From assembly GCA_023426245.1 (NCBI GenBank), contig JAFABB010000040.1, positions 62,001 to 126,000 of the forward strand: DNA of 64,000 bases, in the 5' to 3' direction. The translations under genes and the position numbers were made by a program. Every line of letters begins with the position of its first letter. Within the stretch, counting starts at the first letter, position 1. This DNA comes from Bacillota bacterium (GTDB taxonomy: Bacteria; Bacillota; UBA4882; UBA8346). The notes below the pieces were generated by a model. It searched no databases, was not told the DNA's origin, and was given only the letters and a program-made list of their open reading frames with translations. Shown piece after piece: positions 8,872 through 18,125 of this stretch.

Positions 8872-9515
8872 TTTTCGATAGTTTTTACAATCATTTCTAA
8901 TGGTAATTTTTCCGGACCTTTGGTTGTTTTTAGCGGATAACCCACGGGAATAACAGCCATAAATTCCCCACCGGGTTCACCCAATAATTCTAAAACTTCT
9001 TTTTTTATCAAATATAAAATACCAAGCCATACTGTTGCTAAACCCAAAGAGGTTGCAGCAAGTAAAAGGTTTTCAACTGCTGCAGCCGAGCTTTGAATTT
9101 CCATGGTCCGGAAAAAATCATGAGCCAATTCAAAATCTACCCCGAACAATTTGGTCCCATGTTCGATTAATTCGCCGGTATTGGCAACTGCAATGACAAC
9201 CGGAGCGCTTGCCATGGAACGCGAGGCCATTCGCAACAACACCGAAGTCGACTTAGGAAACTCCACAGCTTTTCGATTGACCAAATCCACTAGTTCATGC
9301 TTTTTTTCGCCTTTTATGATGATAAAATGCCATGATTGTTGATTATGGGCGGAAGGAGCCTTGTTTGCAGCATCAACTAAGGTCAGAATATCTTCCTCTG
9401 AAACCGGGGTGTCCGCAAATGAACGAATACTGTGACGGTTGGTAATCGTTTTTAATGTTTCATTTTTAAGTGCTAAATTCTCATTTTTTTGCAACTTACG
9501 TGCCCCTTTCTTCAC
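8868..9515 (-). CDS. Nitroreductase family flavoprotein
   Basis: The 215-residue protein belongs to the FMN-dependent nitroreductase fold: RHSIRSFADTPVSEEDI near residue 28 and APSAHNQQSWHFIII near 53 hold the FMN-binding arginine, serine and asparagine. SSAAAVENLLLAATSLGLATVWLG and VIPVGYP are the other conserved blocks. Such enzymes reduce nitro compounds, quinones or flavins with NAD(P)H; the true substrate cannot be told from sequence. The start may be the GTG at 9515 or a TTG seven codons later that has GGGG better spaced upstream. The downstream small frame and cheR follow closely. Confidence 0.88.
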   Translation of the reverse strand: MKKGARKLQKNENLALKNETLKTITNRHSIRSFADTPVSEEDILTLVDAANKAPSAHNQQSWHFIIIKGEKKHELVDLVNRKAVEFPKSTSVLLRMASRSMASAPVVIAVANTGELIEHGTKLFGVDFELAHDFFRTMEIQSSAAAVENLLLAATSLGLATVWLGILYLIKKEVLELLGEPGGEFMAVIPVGYPLKTTKGPEKLPLEMIVKTIEK

Positions 9516-9670
9516 GCTTGGCGCGATACCATCGTAGTCCGATAGTCAAATTTAATCTTGATTTAGTTACAATATATCAAATTATATCACAAAATATAAA
9601 ATTAGTTATTTATGGTTTTATCCTGAGAACCGTTCATTCTTATCCTCTTTCAAGGAACCCGGTTAACTGG

Positions 9671-11281
9671 TTACGAGCGCACCTTCGCAATATATATCCT
9701 CACTATTCCTGGCTGCTCTTTAACTGATAATTTTGACGGACTTAAAATAAGCCGCTCACTCAAATACTTTATTTTTTGCATGGAAACTTTCCGTTTAAGT
9801 TTTTGATAAGTCGGATCGCTCATAATCACAATCACGCCATATCCCTGAAATCTTTGAAGGGCACGGATCATCGGATCGTCTTTCTTTCCTCCATCCTTTA
9901 ATGGTGATGTTACCCGATGGACTGTATAATTCCGGTGGTTCATGGTTAATAGCAAGGGAAGAGGATTATTTTTCATATGGGTTCTTGGATCAATCAAGAT
10001 TACGCTGTTTTGTCGGGCCCATTTTTCAGTAATTCCAACCACCCTTAAGCTAAGCCGGTTCGACATATCTGAATTAGCTAAATTACTGCAATAACTGTAA
10101 AAACGCGTAAGATGAATCGCACCGAAAGCTACTAAGATTACAGTTAACGTTGGGATTATAATCAATTTTTGGTTTGCTTTGGGAATAATACTTTCCATTA
10201 AACGGAAAAAACCATAGGCAAGCATCAAAGTACTGCAAAGAATTACCGGCATTATATAACGGGTTACAATGAAGAAACCATAACGGTGATTAATCCAGGG
10301 GATAATGAAAAATCCCCCTAGAATAAGCCAAAGCGGCAGAATTTGGCGCTTTCTTATCGATGCAGCCACCCCCAATCCCATCATGAAAAGACAAATCACA
10401 AAAAGCGGCTGCTTTAAGTAGTCTAAAAGTGAACTATAAGTCTGATAACCCGCCGCCAGACTACGCATCAGTTGGATTACCATTTGCTCAAAATTATGAA
10501 GAAATGCGGTGAAGCCGATGTGCTTTTCCAAAGTATAGTCTTTGACAAAAATCCAGCCAATACTGCCACCCCGTGACAAAATATTATAATACAGCATATT
10601 GGCATACCCTAGAGTAAAAGCCATTCCTGATAATAAGTAATACTTCAGAGGAATATTTGTTTTCTCGCGAAAATAGGGGCTTAGGATATAAACTGAAACT
10701 ACCAATAAATATATAATAACCGATGAATGGGTTTGTAAGGTTAATGCCCAAAGAAAGCCGCCGACTACTAACAATTTTCCGCTTCTTTCTTGTTCGGCAA
10801 TTACGACCATTAACATTGCCAGTGCAAAAAAGAAAGGGGTTGTACAGTTTGACCAAGCCATATGAGTAACTAAAATATGCATCCCATTTGTAAGCAAAAG
10901 ACCTGATGCGATAATTCCGGTCCATTGATTATATAGCCGTTTACCCAAATGATAGACTACTATAACAGTCAAAGCGGATGTGAGGGTTACATAAAGCCGG
11001 GGCAAAAAAAGATTCACCCCAAATATTTTAAAAATCCCGGCAAGAATATAATTATGAAGAGCCCCAATCTCAGGTGCCATATTATGCAAAGGGAATGTTT
11101 TCCCCAAGTATATTTGATAACCCAGATTGATTTCTTTCAATTCATCAATATAGCGTGGGACTTCCCATAACCAGGGCATCCGAACGGCAAAAGCCGTGAC
11201 AAACAAGGCAATATCGAAAAATAAATCAAACTTCCAAGTGCCAAATTTCTTTCGTTTAAAAAACTTAGGAAGTTTTAACAT
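9671..11281 (-). CDS. GT-C fold glycosyltransferase (PMT/ArnT, family 39-like), integral membrane
   Basis: This 536-residue protein begins with a short basic region and then about ten or more hydrophobic helices. The first outer loop has RMPWLWEVPRYIDELKE, which matches the R-x-P-x(n)-DE signature of family 39 transferases, whose acidic pair is catalytic. The last 130 residues form a soluble domain (ITEKWARQNSVILIDPRTH onward), presumably outside the membrane. The family moves sugars from polyprenyl-phosphate donors onto proteins or lipids. No neighbour reveals the acceptor. It appears to be monocistronic. Confidence 0.8.
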   Translation of the reverse strand: MLKLPKFFKRKKFGTWKFDLFFDIALFVTAFAVRMPWLWEVPRYIDELKEINLGYQIYLGKTFPLHNMAPEIGALHNYILAGIFKIFGVNLFLPRLYVTLTSALTVIVVYHLGKRLYNQWTGIIASGLLLTNGMHILVTHMAWSNCTTPFFFALAMLMVVIAEQERSGKLLVVGGFLWALTLQTHSSVIIYLLVVSVYILSPYFREKTNIPLKYYLLSGMAFTLGYANMLYYNILSRGGSIGWIFVKDYTLEKHIGFTAFLHNFEQMVIQLMRSLAAGYQTYSSLLDYLKQPLFVICLFMMGLGVAASIRKRQILPLWLILGGFFIIPWINHRYGFFIVTRYIMPVILCSTLMLAYGFFRLMESIIPKANQKLIIIPTLTVILVAFGAIHLTRFYSYCSNLANSDMSNRLSLRVVGITEKWARQNSVILIDPRTHMKNNPLPLLLTMNHRNYTVHRVTSPLKDGGKKDDPMIRALQRFQGYGVIVIMSDPTYQKLKRKVSMQKIKYLSERLILSPSKLSVKEQPGIVRIYIAKVRS

Positions 11282-11340
11282 TTAATCGCATCCTATGTAA
11301 ATGTTGAAGTAAATACCTATTATCCTAAAAGAACAATTGA

Positions 11341-11370
11341 AAAAAGTCAAGGCTAAAGGCCCTGACTTAA
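11341..11370 (-). terminator. Rho-independent terminator
   Basis: On the minus strand AAGTCAGGGC pairs imperfectly with GCCTTGACTT and is followed by TTTT. It lies downstream of the small gene ending at 11463. Confidence 0.7.
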
Positions 11371-11462
11371 TAAAAAAGCTACATTTCAGTTAAAAATGGT
11401 CAGAGATCCAACTTCAATAAGAAATCTCGATTTAACTTGAAATAAAACGAAGAAACAGCTAT

Positions 11463-11657
11463 TCAATCTGCCCACCGGCCTCGATCAATCCCTTTATGAT
11501 TGCTTTCTGTATGGTTACTTTTAGATTGTCCGATATGAGCAGCACCTTCTTCCGCAGCCACCTGCGACGATTTTCCAAATTCAAAGCCTTTTTTGGCTTT
11601 TTCTTGAAGTAATCGACTGATTTCCCCCATTTCTTTTTTCTGCTCCGAATGATTCAA
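11463..11657 (-). CDS. Small hydrophilic protein of unknown function
   Basis: The 64-residue product (MNHSEQKKEMGEISRLLQEK at the start) is charged and rich in lysine, glutamate, serine and histidine, with no hydrophobic segment. GGGAGGTG six bases before a TTG at 11657 is an excellent ribosome site; an in-frame GTG at 11666 falls inside that site and is rejected. A terminator follows at 11341-11370. The middle part, GFEFGKSSQVAAEEGAAHIG, looks conserved in style, but I cannot name the family. A spore-associated small protein is conceivable and unproven. Confidence 0.6.
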   Translation of the reverse strand: MNHSEQKKEMGEISRLLQEKAKKGFEFGKSSQVAAEEGAAHIGQSKSNHTESNHKGIDRGRWAD

Positions 11658-11856
11658 TTTTCTCACCTCCCGTTCATCCTTTCGTTACCCCGGCAAGTTG
11701 GAGTCGACGAATACTATTAGTATGATCGAAAGCAATAAAAGCATACAATTGCTAGATAAGGCATTTACTACTGGATGAATGCGAAAGTCTATTCACAAAT
11801 AAGTTAGCATAAACTAAACTACAAAAAATGTATTAAAATTGCGGGGGGAATAGGTC

Positions 11857-12357
11857 ATGGTTATCGATCTTAACGAGCATACCCGACTCACAGCCAGCAT
11901 GGAGGATTATTTGGAAATGTTTTACCGTATCGTGGTTGAACAAAGTTATGTCCGCCCAGTGGACCTTTCTAAAGCAGTTCATGTCCGTCCTTCATCTGTC
12001 ACCCGCATGATTCAAAAACTGGATGAGGCTGAATTTATTACCTATCAAAAATACCGCAATATCTCTTTAACAGATAAAGGACTTCGTTATGGACGATTTT
12101 TAGTCTGGCGTGATGAAAATCTCAAAGAATTCCTTCGCCTTATCAAGTCAAACACCGCTATTGCGGAACAAGTCGAAGGAATCGAGCATTATATAACCCC
12201 ACTGACCATGAAGATTTTTAGTTGCCTATCGCTTTATTTTAAACAACACCCCGAAAACTTAAGGGAATTCGAATTACTCCAACAACAAAACCACTATCCG
12301 GATAATGAAGAACTGTCAAAATTGCGGGCCTGGCTCTTTCAACATGATTCCCATTAA
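11857..12357 (+). CDS. mntR: DtxR/MntR-family metal-responsive transcriptional regulator
   Basis: The 166-residue protein starts with the winged-helix pattern of MntR: MEDYLEMFYRIVVEQSYVRPVDLSKAVHVRPSSVTRMIQKLDE, wing KYRNISLTDKG, then a helical dimerisation domain with acidic and histidine ligands (EGIEHYITPLTMKIF). It has no SH3-like C-terminal domain, so it fits the shorter manganese-sensing MntR class rather than DtxR/IdeR. A GGGGGGAATAGGTC stretch precedes the ATG. No manganese transporter is adjacent, so the targets are elsewhere; the NRAMP-like gene at 50842 is a possible but unproven one. It stands alone. Confidence 0.85.
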   Translation: MVIDLNEHTRLTASMEDYLEMFYRIVVEQSYVRPVDLSKAVHVRPSSVTRMIQKLDEAEFITYQKYRNISLTDKGLRYGRFLVWRDENLKEFLRLIKSNTAIAEQVEGIEHYITPLTMKIFSCLSLYFKQHPENLREFELLQQQNHYPDNEELSKLRAWLFQHDSH

Positions 12358-12616
12358 AACACAACCCCTTGATGGATCACTTCTATTAAAGAAGAATCGA
12401 TATGCGGTATAAATTTAAGAACTTGGGAAAACTATTTTTTAAAATAAGAATCTCAGCTGTTTTAATAAATCAATTCGAATCATAACCTGTTTCCTTCATC
12501 GACTTTCATTGTAAAATATAGTATGTTTAAAGAACTGCGGCATAAAAGATTTTTTTATGCTTTTTCGCTATGAAAAGTACAATTTCTATGCCAGGATTAG
12601 GATAAGGAGATCTTCT

Positions 12617-13402
12617 ATGACTATTTTTCAGGCATTCATCCTTGGACTCACCCAAGGGTTGGGTGAATTTTTACCCATCTCCAGTTCGTCTCATTTAATT
12701 CTCATTCCTTGGCTTTTTAATTGGCCGGATCCAGGTTTAACTTTTGATGTGGCTTTGCATATCGGAACATTATTCGCTGTGATTGCTTTCTTCTGGAAAG
12801 ATTGGTTTATTCTCATCAGAAATGGTTTAAGCAGCGGGTTTAAAACTTCCGAAGGGCGAATGTTTTGGTTTCTAGTGGCAGCTTCTGCCCCGGGCGCCAT
12901 TACCGGTATGATGCTGGAACAGGCTGCCGAAAAGTCTTTACGGAATCCCCTTTTGATTGGACTGATGTTATTCATTATGGGCATTATTCTTTATTTAGCG
13001 GATCACTATGGAGCAAAACGTCAGCAAAGTGAAACCATTTCCTTTGGCCAAAGCTTCATTATCGGTCTATCCCAAGCCCTCGCAATCATTCCCGGTGTTT
13101 CCCGTTCAGGGATTACCATCGCCTGCGGATTATTTTTGGGGCTAACCCGGGAAGACGCTGCCCGGTTTTCCTTTTTACTATCCACTCCGATCATTACCGG
13201 AGCCGGTCTTATACAACTCCGTCACCTGACTGCCGCTGTCCTAACCGTTCCATTTATAGTGGGTATCGCCACTTCTGCTCTGGTCGGTTTCCTGGTCATC
13301 GGCTTTCTGCTTCGCTGGTTGCGACGAAAAAGTTTTTTACCCTTTGTATGGTACCGTATATTTTTAGCCGCTGCAGTAATTACATTTTCCTTGTTAAAAT
13401 AA
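12617..13402 (+). CDS. uppP: Undecaprenyl-diphosphate phosphatase (BacA/UppP)
   Basis: UppP removes a phosphate from undecaprenyl pyrophosphate to recycle the lipid carrier for peptidoglycan and other glycans. The 261-residue membrane protein shows both signature blocks: GLTQGLGEFLPISSSSHL at residues 10-27 (catalytic glutamate and histidine) and PGVSRSGITIACGLFLG in the second half. AAGGAG lies eight bases before the ATG at 12617, which is preferred over an in-frame ATG at 12557. Overproduction of this family gives bacitracin resistance. It is followed by repeats and a hairpin rather than another gene on this strand. Confidence 0.95.
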   Translation: MTIFQAFILGLTQGLGEFLPISSSSHLILIPWLFNWPDPGLTFDVALHIGTLFAVIAFFWKDWFILIRNGLSSGFKTSEGRMFWFLVAASAPGAITGMMLEQAAEKSLRNPLLIGLMLFIMGIILYLADHYGAKRQQSETISFGQSFIIGLSQALAIIPGVSRSGITIACGLFLGLTREDAARFSFLLSTPIITGAGLIQLRHLTAAVLTVPFIVGIATSALVGFLVIGFLLRWLRRKSFLPFVWYRIFLAAAVITFSLLK

Positions 13403-13403
13403 A

Positions 13404-13561
13404 TCATTTCTGCCATTCCTACATTACTGCCTTCATTCCAGAGATTGATTCCCTCATTTCGGTAACCGTTCATATAATTCTTGAAATCAATTCTATAGTT
13501 CCTGCCATCACTGTTCTTATTCCTAAACCAATTCCCTCTTTCCAATAGTTCCTTCATTTAT
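13404..13561. repeat. Degenerate 21-bp tandem repeats (array 1)
   Basis: After uppP the sequence falls into about seven 21-base units, most beginning ATTCC or ATTTC/ATTCT and rich in T and C (for example ATTCCAGAGATTGATTCCCTC, then four more at exact 21-base steps). Units are only loosely conserved. The reverse strand reads through as a heptad-patterned peptide, which I regard as a by-product of the repeat. Confidence 0.6.
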
Positions 13562-13630
13562 TTCAGAAGACCAGCTTCGGCTTTCACCTTCAAATCTATA
13601 TTTTATTTGACCCAATTCCCGATAAAAAAA

Positions 13631-13682
13631 CTCCTTCCCTGTCCCAACCTATTTTTTAATAAGAGGGAAAAGGTGAGGAGTT
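13631..13682. terminator. Possible bidirectional terminator between uppP and the RND gene
   Basis: AAACTCCTTCCCT pairs imperfectly with AGGGAAAAGGTGAGGAGTTT, between convergent genes ending at 13402 and 13740. The stem has bulges, so confidence is moderate. Confidence 0.45.
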
Positions 13683-13739
13683 TGGTTAATAGACAGATAG
13701 ATTGAATAATCGTTGTTATTATTGAAACTTACGTTTTAA

Positions 13740-16700
13740 TTAATAGGTAACCTCATTTCTTTTAACAAAGTGCTTTTGAACTCGATCGACAATTGTATAA
13801 ACGACCGGTACCACGATAAGAGTCATTAACATTGAGATAGTAAGTCCGCCTATCAAAGCCCATCCTAGCCCGTTCTTAATGCTTGATCCGGCAGAATTAG
13901 CCATTGCTATCGGCAACATACCCAATATCATCGTCAAGGTCGTCATCAAAATCGGGCGTAGCCGTTCTTTCCCGGCTTCCAATAGGGCTTCATGGACTCC
14001 CGCACCATCTTCCCGGGCCTTATTCGCAAAGTCTACCAATAATATGGCGTTCTTACTTACCAAACCGATTTCCATGATGATACCCAAGATTGAAAAAACA
14101 TTCATGGAATTCATCGTCAAGGCCAATGCCCAGAGCGAACCAATGATGGCTAAAGGCACCGAAAACAGAACGATAAACGGGTAGATAAATGAATTATAAA
14201 GAGCTGCCATGATCAGATACACAAATATGATAGCCGCAAGTAGCGCCAGCCCCAAACTGGCAAATGACTCCATCATTGTTTTGATGCTACCGCTGTATAC
14301 TAATTTGACACCGTCCGGCAATTTCTCTTTGGCGATTGCCTTATTCATGTCTTGAGAAATTGAACCGCTAGGGCGGCCAATAGCTTGTGAACTGACTGTA
14401 ATGGAATAGTTCCGGTTATACCGTTCAATCTTGGTCGGGCCCAATGTTTGTTTGAAACTGGCGAATTGCTTTAAAGCGATGGAGTTCCCTTGACTATTGG
14501 TGAGCATGATATCCCCAATATCCGATGTTCTGCTGCGGCTGGATTCATCCAGAATAATTCGCGTGTCATATTCATTTCGATCCTTATCCCGAAAAGAATA
14601 ACTGGTATCTCCCGCCAAATCTACACTTAAAGCATTACCGACCTCAGCCATAGTTAAGCCAAAAGATGCCATCTTCTCCCGATCGATCTGAATTTGTCGT
14701 TCGGGATTTCCCGCATTGGACGATAACTGGACATCCGCCGTCCCGGGTATGGATTGCATAACTCTTCGTACAATTTCGGCGCCGCGTGATACTTTGTTCC
14801 AACTATCGCCGGTTACCTTTAGCTGGATCGGAGCCTGACCGCCTCCAAAAGAGCTCGCTATATTTACATGCCCCTTAACGCCTGGAATCCCGGTCATCAT
14901 TGCCTTTGCTTCCATCATCATGTCATCAACCGTTTTGATCCGCTTATCAACCGGAATGGCTGTCACGGAAATGACTGCATTATTAGGAGAACTCGACATG
15001 GAAAAGCCCGCGGAAGCGCTTCCGGCTGTGGCGATTATTTTTTCGGTTTCAGGCATTTTCATTAAGAATTCTTCGACTTTCCGGGTCACCTGGTCGGTCT
15101 GCTCCAGCTTTGTTCCCTGAGGCAGTTCCATGGTCACAGTATACTGGCCTTGATCGTTACCAGTTGCCATAAATTCAGAACCGATAAAACCAAGCGGTAA
15201 TAAAGAAAGACTTATCAAGAAAAGTAAGGCTGCGATTAACAACACTGAAAAACGATGCGCCAAACTCCATTTTAATATATAAAGATAATCGTTGGTAAAA
15301 CTTTCGAAAACTTTCTCAAACCATCTTCCAAAACGTCCCATCAGAGTATTTTGGGTGAGGTCTTGTAACTTTGAGAACCTGGATGCAAGCATTGGAGTCA
15401 GGGTGAAGGATACGAAAAGACTCATTAATGTTGCAAAGACAATAACCAGCGAGAACTGACGGATCATGCCGCCGATCATCCCCGAAACCATGGATAGCGG
15501 TAAATAAACCGCCACGTCAACCAAGGTTATACTTAGAGCCGTAAAACCAATTTCGTTCCGCCCGTTTAAGGCAGCCGTATGATGTTCCTCCCCCATCTCC
15601 AAATGGCGATGAATATTCTCCAGAACAACAATGGAGTCATCGACCAATATTCCTATCGCCAGCGATAAGGCGAGTAAACTAAGCATGTTTAGGGAAAAAC
15701 CGAATGCCCACATTCCGATCATGGTTGAAACCAGCGAAGCCGGAATGGCTACCATGACGATCACTGCATTACGGATGCTATGCAAGAAGACTAACATAAT
15801 CCCTGCCACCAATAGTACGGCGATTAATAAGTCTTCTTTTACCGCATTAGCAGAGTCGGTTGTATACTCGGTAGAATCTTCGGCAATATTGAATTGTAGA
15901 TTAATATCGGCATATTCATGAGATAGATCTTTTAGTTTCTCCCGGACCAATTTGGCAACTTCCACCGCATTGGCATCGGTCTGCTTGGTAATCATAATTC
16001 CCATGGAGTCTTTCCCGTTTACACGGGTAATCGTAGAAGCATCCTTGACACCATCCGCTACAACAGCCACATCCTTTAGCCGGATAGCTCCTCCTTGCTG
16101 GGAACGGCCAATTATAAGTTCCCGTAAATCAATTAGACTATCAACATTTCCAGCTAAGCGGATTGTATATTGGCGATCACTGTCCTTAACTGTCCCGGTA
16201 GGAACATCTAAATTGGCCGTAGCTATACCCTGCTTAATTCCAGTAATCGATAATCCGTAAGCCTTCATTTTGTCTGAGTTAACATAGATTTTAATTTCCT
16301 GCTCGGTACCGCCGGTGATATAAACTTGACCTACCCCGGGGACCTGGCTTAAAGCCGGACTGATTTGTTTATCAACCAATTTGTACAAATTTTTTTCCGA
16401 TATATTGCTGGTTGTGCCCAGGCGCAGGATGGGCATATCGCTCATAGAGAATTTCATCAATATCGGAGCCTCGACACCATCCGGCAAATCGGAAACCACT
16501 TGATTTACTTTCCGTTGAGCATCCTGTAAAGCCAAACCTACATTGACACCTTGCTTATACGCTATATTGACAAATGAAACTCCCTCCGAAGAGGTTGATT
16601 GAAGGGAATCAATTCCATCCAAGGTTGCCACGCCGTCTTCAATCTTTCGGGTAACCGTAGATTCCACTTCATTGGCTGCTGCGCCACTATATTGGGTGAT

Positions 16701-16841
16701 GATGAAGATATTGGGAATTTCGATATTCGGAACCAATTCATATTTTAGCTGCGCATAACCAAAAATGCCCATTAAGGCTAATACCATGAACACGACGATA
16801 ATAAATATCGGGCGTTTAATCGAAAGCTCGGTTAATGTCAT
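13740..16841 (-). CDS. RND-superfamily multidrug efflux transporter (HAE1/AcrB type)
   Basis: The 1033-residue protein is a full-length proton-driven exporter of the inner membrane. It has the N-terminal helix LSIKRPIFIIVVFMVLALMG, two large periplasmic loops and twelve expected helices. The proton-relay residues are in place: LAIGILVDDSIVVLENI in helix 4 and MEIGLVSKNAILLVDFAN near helix 10. It follows the adaptor gene (17127) and the MarR regulator (18126) in the same direction, the normal layout of a regulated efflux operon. No outer-membrane channel (TolC-like) is encoded with it, so it must borrow one or work without one. Substrate cannot be read from sequence. Confidence 0.95.
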   Translation of the reverse strand: MTLTELSIKRPIFIIVVFMVLALMGIFGYAQLKYELVPNIEIPNIFIITQYSGAAANEVESTVTRKIEDGVATLDGIDSLQSTSSEGVSFVNIAYKQGVNVGLALQDAQRKVNQVVSDLPDGVEAPILMKFSMSDMPILRLGTTSNISEKNLYKLVDKQISPALSQVPGVGQVYITGGTEQEIKIYVNSDKMKAYGLSITGIKQGIATANLDVPTGTVKDSDRQYTIRLAGNVDSLIDLRELIIGRSQQGGAIRLKDVAVVADGVKDASTITRVNGKDSMGIMITKQTDANAVEVAKLVREKLKDLSHEYADINLQFNIAEDSTEYTTDSANAVKEDLLIAVLLVAGIMLVFLHSIRNAVIVMVAIPASLVSTMIGMWAFGFSLNMLSLLALSLAIGILVDDSIVVLENIHRHLEMGEEHHTAALNGRNEIGFTALSITLVDVAVYLPLSMVSGMIGGMIRQFSLVIVFATLMSLFVSFTLTPMLASRFSKLQDLTQNTLMGRFGRWFEKVFESFTNDYLYILKWSLAHRFSVLLIAALLFLISLSLLPLGFIGSEFMATGNDQGQYTVTMELPQGTKLEQTDQVTRKVEEFLMKMPETEKIIATAGSASAGFSMSSSPNNAVISVTAIPVDKRIKTVDDMMMEAKAMMTGIPGVKGHVNIASSFGGGQAPIQLKVTGDSWNKVSRGAEIVRRVMQSIPGTADVQLSSNAGNPERQIQIDREKMASFGLTMAEVGNALSVDLAGDTSYSFRDKDRNEYDTRIILDESSRSRTSDIGDIMLTNSQGNSIALKQFASFKQTLGPTKIERYNRNYSITVSSQAIGRPSGSISQDMNKAIAKEKLPDGVKLVYSGSIKTMMESFASLGLALLAAIIFVYLIMAALYNSFIYPFIVLFSVPLAIIGSLWALALTMNSMNVFSILGIIMEIGLVSKNAILLVDFANKAREDGAGVHEALLEAGKERLRPILMTTLTMILGMLPIAMANSAGSSIKNGLGWALIGGLTISMLMTLIVVPVVYTIVDRVQKHFVKRNEVTY

Positions 16842-16864
16842 ATTCGTTACTCCTTATCCTAATA

Positions 16865-16954
16865 TGAAAATAAAACTTCGCCGGTTTCGGGTGTATCCTT
16901 CGGCTCGTTTTATTTTCATTGATTCTTATGCCAGCCCGTTTGAAGGGCTGGCAG
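16865..16954. other. Two hairpins upstream of the RND gene
   Basis: GAAAATAAAAC pairs with GTTTTATTTTC across about 30 bases, and GCCAGCCC pairs with GGGCTGGC around GTTTGAA. They lie in the 285-base gap between adaptor and transporter, and could attenuate or stabilise the transcript. Confidence 0.5.
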
Positions 16955-17002
16955 GCGTGCTATCTAGAAAATACATTTCATCCCAGATTCTTCAAGGTTG
17001 TT

Positions 17003-17108
17003 TAAAAAAATTTTGAAACCAAGAAGAAATACAATATATAGCTTTATGATAGACCCATTTCATATATTGAATTTCTTTATCATTAAATTTACTTTTGGGA
17101 CAGCCTCG
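17003..17108. repeat. Decayed third copy of the 110-bp palindromic element
   Basis: GAAATACAATATATAGC, then ATATATTGAATTTCTT and ATCATTAAATTTACTTTTG match the two intact copies at 25247 and 46838 with many substitutions. The terminal GCAAC inverted ends are no longer exact. Confidence 0.65.
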
Positions 17109-17126
17109 CACAGACAGGAGGGAAAT

Positions 17127-18002
17127 TTAATTGGCTACCTTGACCTTTGCCCCATCCATCAGGTTCGCTTGCCCTAATGTTACAACGCGTTCTCCTTCCG
17201 ATAGCCCCTGTAAAACCACTAAATTCGTACCCACTTCCTGACCGGTGACGATCTTCCGCAACCTGGCGACTCCATTTTCAACTATATAAACTTGCGGATT
17301 TGTAGTATCATCTTCTACCAGCGCACTTCGGGGAACCGTAATTCCGTATTGGACAGCATGGGTATAAAAGATCACTTGCGCAAACATACCGGCTTTGAGT
17401 GGATATTGCTTGCTGTTAGGTAATTTGATTTCAACCGGATAAGTATGGGCGTCATCACCCTTTTGGCTGATACTGCTGATCTTTCCGCTAAATTTGGCAT
17501 TGGGATAAATGTTGGTGGTAATCGACACCGAGTCTCCCAATTTCAGTTTAAAAACATCTTCTTCCGCAACGTTAACGTTTATCTTAAGGGTTGAAATATC
17601 AATAATATTTGCAACTGCAGTTCCTTGATTTAACATTGTGCCAACAGTTATCGGTACCGAAGTAACAATACCGGCAATGGGAGAGGTAACCCGGCCCAAA
17701 TCATCAAAAATGTCGACCAAGTTTTGCCCCGGATTCACATAATCATTTACCCTTACCAGTACATTGGTGACCCGACCTTGAATTCCTGATACAACTGTTA
17801 CATCGTTATTCGCCGCGGTGGTCCCTACTAAAGTGAAACTATCACTTAATCTTTCCTTGCTAACCTGCATTACCGAAACAGTCGTGTCTTCAATCGGCAC
17901 CTTTTGCATTTTAGCTGCCATTTTGGCCTTATTATTAAATAATACAAAAACCATCCCTGCAATAAAAACCACTACAATTAGTGCCGCTATCAACTTTTTC
18001 AC
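17127..18002 (-). CDS. RND efflux periplasmic adaptor (membrane fusion protein), short form
   Basis: The 291-residue adaptor has an N-terminal membrane helix (LIAALIVVVFIAGMVFVLF) and then a lipoyl-like barrel: GIQGRVTNVLVRVNDYVNPGQNLVDIFDDLGRVTSPIAGIVTSVPITVG. The two lipoyl halves are joined directly, so the long alpha-helical hairpin that usually docks on TolC is missing. Beta-barrel and membrane-proximal parts follow (LGDSVSITTNIYPNAKFSG; GITVPRSALV; VVLQGLSEGERVVTLG). It sits between the MarR regulator and the RND pump on the same strand. By family knowledge it couples the pump to the outer envelope; how it does so without a hairpin is an open point. Confidence 0.9.
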   Translation of the reverse strand: MKKLIAALIVVVFIAGMVFVLFNNKAKMAAKMQKVPIEDTTVSVMQVSKERLSDSFTLVGTTAANNDVTVVSGIQGRVTNVLVRVNDYVNPGQNLVDIFDDLGRVTSPIAGIVTSVPITVGTMLNQGTAVANIIDISTLKINVNVAEEDVFKLKLGDSVSITTNIYPNAKFSGKISSISQKGDDAHTYPVEIKLPNSKQYPLKAGMFAQVIFYTHAVQYGITVPRSALVEDDTTNPQVYIVENGVARLRKIVTGQEVGTNLVVLQGLSEGERVVTLGQANLMDGAKVKVAN

Positions 18003-18125
18003 TGGATAAATCCCCTTTCATCCTGCTTTTCATCAAACTCTATAACATTAATTACCAAACCAAAAATTACTACCGTTGATATATAAACGTCCTTCACCCC
18101 AAACTATTTCGTTCGATTGTAAATT

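Noticed and set aside
13222..13557. 111-codon frame with heptad pattern on the minus strand
   Set aside because: It is antisense to the uppP 3-prime end and then reads through the 21-bp repeat array; the heptads are explained by the repeat period.
14173..16260. Several plus-strand open frames of 65-102 codons inside the RND gene
   Set aside because: All are antisense to an intact, well-conserved RND transporter and lack ribosome sites.
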